Source: Nitrospira sp. (GTDB lineage Bacteria; Nitrospirota; Nitrospiria; Nitrospirales; Nitrospiraceae). Taken from it: a stretch of DNA of 19,315 bases. Location: contig JANYBU010000356.1 of the NCBI GenBank assembly GCA_025360665.1, positions 1 through 19,315 on the forward strand. The letters are read 5' to 3'. Within the stretch, counting starts at the first letter, position 1. The number at the start of each line of letters is the position of its first letter. This document shows positions 14,956 through 19,315 of the stretch, piece by piece. The position numbers and the translations under genes are program-made. The notes beneath the pieces are model-generated. The model saw only the letters and a list, made by a program, of their open reading frames with translations, made no database searches and was not told where the DNA came from.

Positions 14956-16125
14956 CTACAATGTTTGCAGCTTGCCGGTGTCTCTCGTGTCATAGCCCCC
15001 GAGCGCCTTGATCTCTGCGCGAAACGAGCGGCTGACGATGGTGTCGAAGAGATTGGCCAAGGTCGGATGGGACTTCAGATAGGCTTTGGGGACCACGAGA
15101 TCGTACCGAGCGGCTTGAAGCGGCACAAAATCGAGGCCAAAGAGTTGTGCGGCAGACCGGATCCCGATCCCAACGTCAGCCTGATGACTTGCGATGGCCC
15201 TGGCCACTTCGAAGTGAGACGGCACCGTCCTCTCGTACCCGCGTACGTGAGTCGGATCGATCCCCGCCGCGCGCAACCGCTGATCCAGCAACAGCCTGGC
15301 CCCAGCTCCCTCTTCTCGATTCACAAGTGTAACGTTAAGATCGGCTACGTCGCTGACCGCACGGATAGAATTGGGATTACCCGCTCGAACGAGCAAGCCC
15401 TCTTCCCAGGTCGCGAACGTGACGACTTCATAGTTCGAACCTTTCAGCTCACGTCGGAGGAACGGCAGGTTTGATTCCCCGGTCGTCGGGTCAAAGAGAT
15501 GCAGACCTGCGACATGAACCTCGCCTTGCTGCAAAGCCCGAAGCGCCGCCATACTCCCCATTGTCCAGCCCACGACGGAGGTCTGATCCTTCCGTTGACG
15601 CAAATGCGCGCCGACGAGAAAGATCGCGGGATCACAACCAGCGACAGAAATTTCCTGTTCAATCGACTGACGATCGCGTGACAGGTTCACTCGCACCATG
15701 GCGCCCGATGCCTGCCCATGCACATCCGCCGCATACCCATCGGCAGGCACACTATACGAAAGCACCTCACCCAATTCCGTGACGGGCCGCACGACCATAC
15801 GAGTCCCTATCCTGGCTACCTTCACACGAATCGTCGAGATCTTCTCATCGCGCTGGGGGAAACTACCGATCAGTTTCCCTTCAATGACATCGTGCGCCTC
15901 CGCAAGACTGAAGAGATCTTCTACGCGACAGCCCAAGACGGCGGCCAGTCGAAGCGCGACCGCCGTGGTGGGCAAATAGAGATGAGATTCGATTGCCGAG
16001 ACAGCCTGCCGTGTGATCCCGGATTTTCCGGCAAGTTCACTCTGCGAAAGACCGTGGGTGACACGGATATCTTTTAAATGATTCTGGAAATGTTCGGCAG
16101 ATTCCGCTCGGTGTGCCTGTCCCAT
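14956..16125 (-). CDS. XRE regulator with PBP-like (molybdate-binding-type) sensor domain
   Basis: 389 aa. Residues about 15-70 are an XRE helix-turn-helix (LKDIRVTHGLSQSELAGKSGITRQAVSAIE). After a linker of about 100 residues, the C-terminal half (about 160-370) resembles the PBP-like domain (PF12727 type) found in molybdenum/molybdopterin-related regulators and excisionase-like proteins: SMAALRALQQGEVHVAGLHLFDP, NVTLVNREEGAGARLLLDQRLRAAGI, SHFEVARAIASHQADVGIGI, FVPLQAARYDLVVP. It thus senses a ligand with the same kind of fold as ModA. It is the first gene of the mod cluster; no Shine-Dalgarno is seen. A 10-bp inverted repeat lies 20 bases upstream, a likely autoregulatory operator. Molybdate, tungstate or cofactor sensing is inferred from context. 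Confidence 0.85.
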   Translation of the reverse strand: MGQAHRAESAEHFQNHLKDIRVTHGLSQSELAGKSGITRQAVSAIESHLYLPTTAVALRLAAVLGCRVEDLFSLAEAHDVIEGKLIGSFPQRDEKISTIRVKVARIGTRMVVRPVTELGEVLSYSVPADGYAADVHGQASGAMVRVNLSRDRQSIEQEISVAGCDPAIFLVGAHLRQRKDQTSVVGWTMGSMAALRALQQGEVHVAGLHLFDPTTGESNLPFLRRELKGSNYEVVTFATWEEGLLVRAGNPNSIRAVSDVADLNVTLVNREEGAGARLLLDQRLRAAGIDPTHVRGYERTVPSHFEVARAIASHQADVGIGIRSAAQLFGLDFVPLQAARYDLVVPKAYLKSHPTLANLFDTIVSRSFRAEIKALGGYDTRDTGKLQTL

Positions 16126-16144
16126 AGTGAGCCGACATTTAGCA

Positions 16145-16172
16145 TGTATACTTGTTATTTTGCAAGTATACA
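16145..16172. promoter_or_regulatory. Inverted repeat 1, candidate operator of the XRE-PBP regulator
   Basis: TGTATACTTG (16145-16154) and CAAGTATACA (16163-16172) are exact 10-bp reverse complements with an 8-base spacer. On the minus strand the repeat contains TATACT and TTGCAA, which can serve as -10 or -35 elements for the regulator gene 20 bases downstream, so binding would control the mod cluster. Confidence 0.65.
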
Positions 16173-16212
16173 GTCATCGATTAATCAAATTGCAAAGCAT
16201 TTTCCATTCAAT

Positions 16213-16238
16213 ATGTACTAACAGAAATCCAAGTACAT
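16213..16238. promoter_or_regulatory. Inverted repeat 2, related second operator candidate
   Basis: ATGTACT (16213-16219) and AGTACAT (16232-16238) are exact reverse complements with a 12-base spacer. The right arm in context reads CAAGTACA, close to CAAGTATACA of repeat 1, so both may bind the same protein. The centres are 67 bases apart. Confidence 0.5.
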
Positions 16239-16276
16239 TGAGAATGCTTGGTAATAAATATACAATTATTATATTG

Positions 16277-16306
16277 TTGATAATTTAGATTCATATAGTT
16301 TATATA
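16277..16306 (+). promoter_or_regulatory. Predicted promoter for the rightward outer-membrane operon
   Basis: TTGATA (-35, 16277-16282), an 18-base spacer and TATATA (-10, 16301-16306) in very AT-rich sequence. Transcription would start near 16313, about 30 bases before the preferred ATG at 16344. Inverted repeat 2 lies about 40 bases upstream of the -35. Confidence 0.4.
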
Positions 16307-16343
16307 TACATTATTAATCATGACCGGAATAATAGGAATTGAA

Positions 16344-17393
16344 ATGGGACTCGCGCTCATTCATTGGTTTCACTATAGGAAGATTCTCCTGAATTCGCTC
16401 GTCCTCTTTCTCCTGACGGCGACCGTCGTTCCGCCTCCGTCCTCAGCACTGGATTGGGTCCCGACAGATGAGGAGATCAAGAAGTATCGCCAGAGCTGGA
16501 ATCCCCTATCACACGGTCCCGTTCTCCTCCAGGCTGTCGATATACAACCGAAGGGGCAGCTTTCAATCCGAGAATTCGTTTTCTCACAAATTGGAGAAAG
16601 CAGTTTCGGGAATCGACTCAGCTTCGCAACCGACAGCAAAAACGGACCGGTTCATCTCTACCAAGTATCGCCCTCCATCAATGCTTCCTACGGACTGACC
16701 AATCACATCGAATTAGGTGCCGCCTTTTCGATGAATTCGTTCTGGGCCACCCAAAACGGGCAAAGCACGAGTTCGACAGGCTTGGGCGACACCTCGCTCA
16801 TTATGAAATATCGGCCAATCATCCAAGACCCTGGAAGCTGGCGCCCTTCCCTTACCTATTACACGCAGGTTGTGCTACCCACCAGCCGCTGGGCCGATGC
16901 AGAGAAGCCACCCGGCGGGTTCACGCCACTCGGACGACTCCCCAGTACACGATTTGGCGAATATGGGCTGACGCAAGGACTCATGACGCGAAAGATCCTC
17001 CAACCCATTCGCATCAGTGCAGCCGTGTTCTATACCTACGCCGCGCCAGGAGAGAGCGGCGGACAGAACACCTATACCGGCGACATCGTCAACACGCGCT
17101 TGATTTTCGAGCACATACTCAATGACAAGAACGGGTTCGGGTACAACATCGAAGTCAGCACCTTGCACGGGCTCACCTGGCGGGCGGACGGACACGACAT
17201 CAACGCAGGACAGAGAAACGGCTTTACGATTATCGGTGTGGAGCCGGCGCTTCAATGGAACTTTTCTCAGAACTGGTTGGTCGCCGTCGGCTGTCTGTTT
17301 ACCGTTGCAGGCCAGAATGCCACCAATTCCACCTATCCGAATCTGTCCGTCTTTTGGATGTGGGACAAGAGCGGGAAGATTGTCATGCGATAG
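16344..17393 (+). CDS. Outer-membrane beta-barrel protein (phenol-degradation MetA-like family)
   Basis: 349 aa. The start at 16344 has AGGA about six bases upstream; the in-frame ATG at 16320 has none. The signal peptide is ILLNSLVLFLLTATVVPPPSSA. The mature part begins with a conserved-looking segment (LDWVPTDEEIKKYRQSWNPLSHGP) and then alternates in barrel fashion: YQVSPSINASYGLTNHIELGAAFS, GLGDTSLIMKYRPI, SLTYYTQVVLPTS, RISAAVFYTYAAP, ALQWNFSQNWLVAVGCLFTVAGQN. The pattern of glycine-rich strands matches the PF13557-type outer-membrane family, which is of uncertain function and often called MetA pathway of phenol degradation. It lacks a terminal Phe (ends KIVMR). It is the first gene of the rightward operon, divergent from the mod cluster. 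Confidence 0.7.
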   Translation: MGLALIHWFHYRKILLNSLVLFLLTATVVPPPSSALDWVPTDEEIKKYRQSWNPLSHGPVLLQAVDIQPKGQLSIREFVFSQIGESSFGNRLSFATDSKNGPVHLYQVSPSINASYGLTNHIELGAAFSMNSFWATQNGQSTSSTGLGDTSLIMKYRPIIQDPGSWRPSLTYYTQVVLPTSRWADAEKPPGGFTPLGRLPSTRFGEYGLTQGLMTRKILQPIRISAAVFYTYAAPGESGGQNTYTGDIVNTRLIFEHILNDKNGFGYNIEVSTLHGLTWRADGHDINAGQRNGFTIIGVEPALQWNFSQNWLVAVGCLFTVAGQNATNSTYPNLSVFWMWDKSGKIVMR

Positions 17394-17425
17394 CCCATCA
17401 CGCGAGAGCGAGCAGGACCGTCATC

Positions 17426-17608
17426 ATGGAAAACACAGAACGATCAGGTCGGCAGGACTATCAAACAATCGAGCAGGCGATTCGACTCGCACTCAGAGGC
17501 ATCCGCTTTGGATCTATCGAAATCATCGTTCACGATTCCAAAGTCGTGCAGATTGAGCGCAAGGAGAAGATACGCTTTGACGGCGAAGGTTCAACGACCA
17601 CGCGTTGA
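17426..17608 (+). CDS. YezD/DUF2292 family small protein
   Basis: 60 aa. The start ATG at 17426 has AGGA eight bases upstream and lies 32 bases after the barrel gene stop; a longer frame from 17255 overlaps that gene and is not used. The core IRLALRGIRFGSIEIIVHDS followed by KVVQIERKEKIRFD is the YezD/DUF2292 pattern. The family's function is unknown; members are often found near sulfur or other oxyanion uptake genes. Here it stands between two outer-membrane protein genes, which supports an anion-transport setting. Confidence 0.8.
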   Translation: MENTERSGRQDYQTIEQAIRLALRGIRFGSIEIIVHDSKVVQIERKEKIRFDGEGSTTTR

Positions 17609-17757
17609 GGTCACGATGATACGCCACAACTGTTGTCATTGCTAAAGGAGAACGACCGGCCGGCCAGATGACTGGAGGCCCAAGACCTACTACTTCAATC
17701 GTCAAATTGAGAACTGACCGGACCACCGGAAGTTCACATGTCACGGAGGGAAGCGAC

Positions 17758-19175
17758 ATGAGAATTTCCGGTTTGCTTTTTGTCACACTCGCAGTCGTCA
17801 TGCTGTTCGCAGGCCTGACACCACAAGCACAGGCCGTCGAGGAAGGCCAGCTCGTCAAGAAGGAAGGACGGTGGGAATACTATTCCGGCGAGGATCCCGG
17901 ACTGAAGTATCTCTATCTCAAAGGCATCATTACTCAAGAGGAGTATGACAAGGGTCTTAGAGTATTGGAAACCAGAGAACGCATCTCCAAGCCAAATTTC
18001 ACTATCGACGTCAACAACGGTTTAAACATCCGCGTCGGGGAGAAATTTTTCCTGAAACTCCGGCTGCTCACCCAGGTACGCTACAGCTACAGTACCTTTA
18101 ACAAAGCCTGGGGGACGATCGGAGACTCAAGAAATGAAGAGATTCTGGGAGGCCAGGTGGAGTTTCGGGGTGTCAGGAAACAGAGCGATTCAAGCGTCTT
18201 TACGGTTCCCCGCACCCGCCTCCAATTCCTGGGATATGCCTTCGATCCCGACTTACGCTACAACATATCTTTGCAGATGGATCAGGCGCCATTTAATCAA
18301 GAGGGGGGCAGCGGCAGAGTCGCCCTCCAGGACGCCTATATCGCATCCTGGCATATCCCTCTTGCCACCGTCCAAGTCGGCCAACAGCGGGTCTGGTTCA
18401 ATCGCGCCCTCGTGAGTTCGATCACCACGTCAACCTTCGCGGACAATATGCTTGTCCAGCAAGCGTTTGCCGCCAACCAAATTAACAGTCGTGACATCGG
18501 TATCACCATCCTCAGCGATGAGGATCAATACAAATTCAACTATGCCTTTGGTATCTGGGGCGGGGTCGGGCCGAATCTCACGAATGAAGGTACGGCCGTC
18601 AGCCAGAGCCTTCCCAACAACGCCAGCCTTCCAACTCAGCAGCAGCGAACCTTCAACTACGACACCCGCTTCCGGAACGGCGAGATGATGTACACGGCCA
18701 GGCTGCTGTACAAAATATCCGGCAATCCAGGATATGGCCAGGGAGATATTTTGAACTCTCGTGTGCCTCAAGTTGCGATCGGAGCCGGCTATGCCTATAA
18801 CCCGGCTCAGAATTATTTGAGTTCAACGCGCTCCGACATTGTCGATCGCGCGTATCGCCAGGGAGTCACGAATAGCTACAACGGCCGGCTTCTCGGCGGA
18901 GGGGTCTACGATTTCCAGACCTACGAGGTGGATCTCATCGCGAAATACCAGGGGTGGTCGCTCCAGTCAGAAGGGTACTACCGGCACCAGCGGGTGCGGA
19001 CTACCGATGATGGAACCATTCCATTCACCCCGGCGACCGCGGTTGTTTTAGGCCCCCCGGTATCTCTCGGTCAAGCCTGGGGCTGGTACGTCCAGGTCGG
19101 CAAGTACATCATTCCCCGGAAGCTCGAGCTCGCAGTCCGGTATGGTGTCTTGGATCCATCGACACAACAAAAACA
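17758..19175 (+). pseudogene. OprO/OprP-family porin, 3' end cut off by insertion sequence
   Basis: The start ATG at 17758 has GGAGGG seven bases upstream. The signal peptide is MRISGLLFVTLAVVMLFAGLTPQAQA. About 472 codons follow the family: GIITQEEYD near the mature N terminus, FFLKLRLLTQVRYSYS, PRTRLQFLGYAFDPDLRYNISLQ, ATVQVGQQRVWFNRALVSS, RDIGITILSDED, and IIPRKLELAVRYGVLDPST. Just after this the paralogue at 11500 continues with about 75 residues of closing strands and a terminal Phe; here porin sequence stops at about 19175 and antisense transposase sequence begins. The frame runs on through the IS to the window end, giving an unrelated tail. Without the last strands the barrel should not assemble. 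The missing 3' end may lie beyond the IS. Confidence 0.82.
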
Positions 19176-19315
19176 GGGTCTTCGCGGATCACAGTGGGTC
19201 CGTTTCCGCACTCCGAGTCAACGGCGGCAGGAACGCGGCGACGATTTTGAGCTTGAGGTAGTCCTCGTCGCGGTAGCCGTAGGCCCGGCGCTGGAGGACG
19301 CGGATCTTGTTGTTG
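19176..19315. mobile_element. End of an insertion sequence (probably ISL3 family)
   Basis: From about 19176 the sequence changes from porin to the 3' end of a transposase on the opposite strand. The edge GGGTCTTCGCGGATCACAG starts with GG and TCTTC, as ISL3-family terminal repeats often do. The other end and the target duplication are outside the window, so the boundary is accurate to a few bases only. Confidence 0.65.
19189..19314 (-). CDS. Transposase C-terminal fragment (ISL3-like)
   Basis: The last 41 codons and stop of a transposase read on the minus strand; the rest lies beyond the window. The sequence NNKIRVLQRRAYGYRDEDYL, followed by a hydrophobic short tail, is the typical C-terminal ending of ISL3-type DDE transposases (Asn-Asn-x-Ile, then Arg-x-Ala-x-Gly-Tyr-Arg). 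The stop codon lies about 13 bases inside the IS edge, normal for compact insertion sequences. Family assignment rests on this short stretch; another IS family with a similar ending cannot be excluded. Confidence 0.65.
   Translation of the reverse strand, partial: NNKIRVLQRRAYGYRDEDYLKLKIVAAFLPPLTRSAETDPL

Noticed and set aside
19176..19315. Continuation of the porin reading frame to the window end
   Set aside because: The translated tail has no barrel pattern, while the opposite strand gives a clean transposase C terminus with a stop codon.

Overview
The window reads as bacterial chromosome from a Gram-negative (diderm) organism: an RND pump with an outer-membrane channel, two OprO/OprP-type porins and lipoproteins are all encoded. 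Gene content and protein style suggest Nitrospirota, most likely Nitrospira. A large molybdate-uptake cluster would suit an organism whose nitrite oxidoreductase is a molybdenum enzyme. This assignment is inference from memory of protein style; no rRNA or phylogenetic marker is present.

Layout. (1) 1-4722, + strand: the 3' part of an RND efflux permease, its HlyD-type adaptor and a NodT-type outer-membrane lipoprotein, with overlapping or touching ends (one operon). (2) 4723-5386: no convincing gene. At 5247-5292 lies the 3' half of a tRNA (CAT anticodon loop, variable loop, T arm, acceptor strand, CCA) without its 5' half. This is what a tRNA-targeting integrative element leaves at its distal end, and it implies that the RND operon is cargo of an island extending left. 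(3) 5561-6577, - strand: a LexA-like repressor with an XRE DNA-binding domain, a perfect palindromic operator over its promoter and an almost leaderless start, followed by two small genes, one a zinc-ribbon protein. (4) 6578-7092: AT-rich, no convincing gene. (5) 7093-16125, - strand: eleven closely spaced co-directional genes that look like one long molybdate/tungstate locus. In transcription order: XRE + periplasmic-binding-like regulator, ModA-like binding protein, lipoprotein, OprO/OprP-type porin, TOBE-like protein, modA, small lipoprotein, periplasmic VOC protein with an in-frame amber codon, mop, modB, modC. (6) 16126-16343: AT-rich divergent control region with two related inverted repeats. 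(7) 16344-19175, + strand: a beta-barrel outer-membrane protein, a YezD/DUF2292 small protein and a second OprO/OprP-type porin whose 3' end is cut off by (8) an insertion sequence (from about 19176) running out of the window, probably ISL3 family.

How it may work together (inference): the regulator senses an oxyanion or cofactor through its binding-protein-like domain and acts at the divergent region. The porin passes molybdate or a related anion through the outer membrane, ModA (and perhaps the second binding protein) captures it, ModBC imports it, and Mop and the TOBE-like protein buffer it. The most interesting point is the embedding of a dedicated anion porin and accessory periplasmic proteins in a mod operon, opposite a second porin operon that may share its control region.
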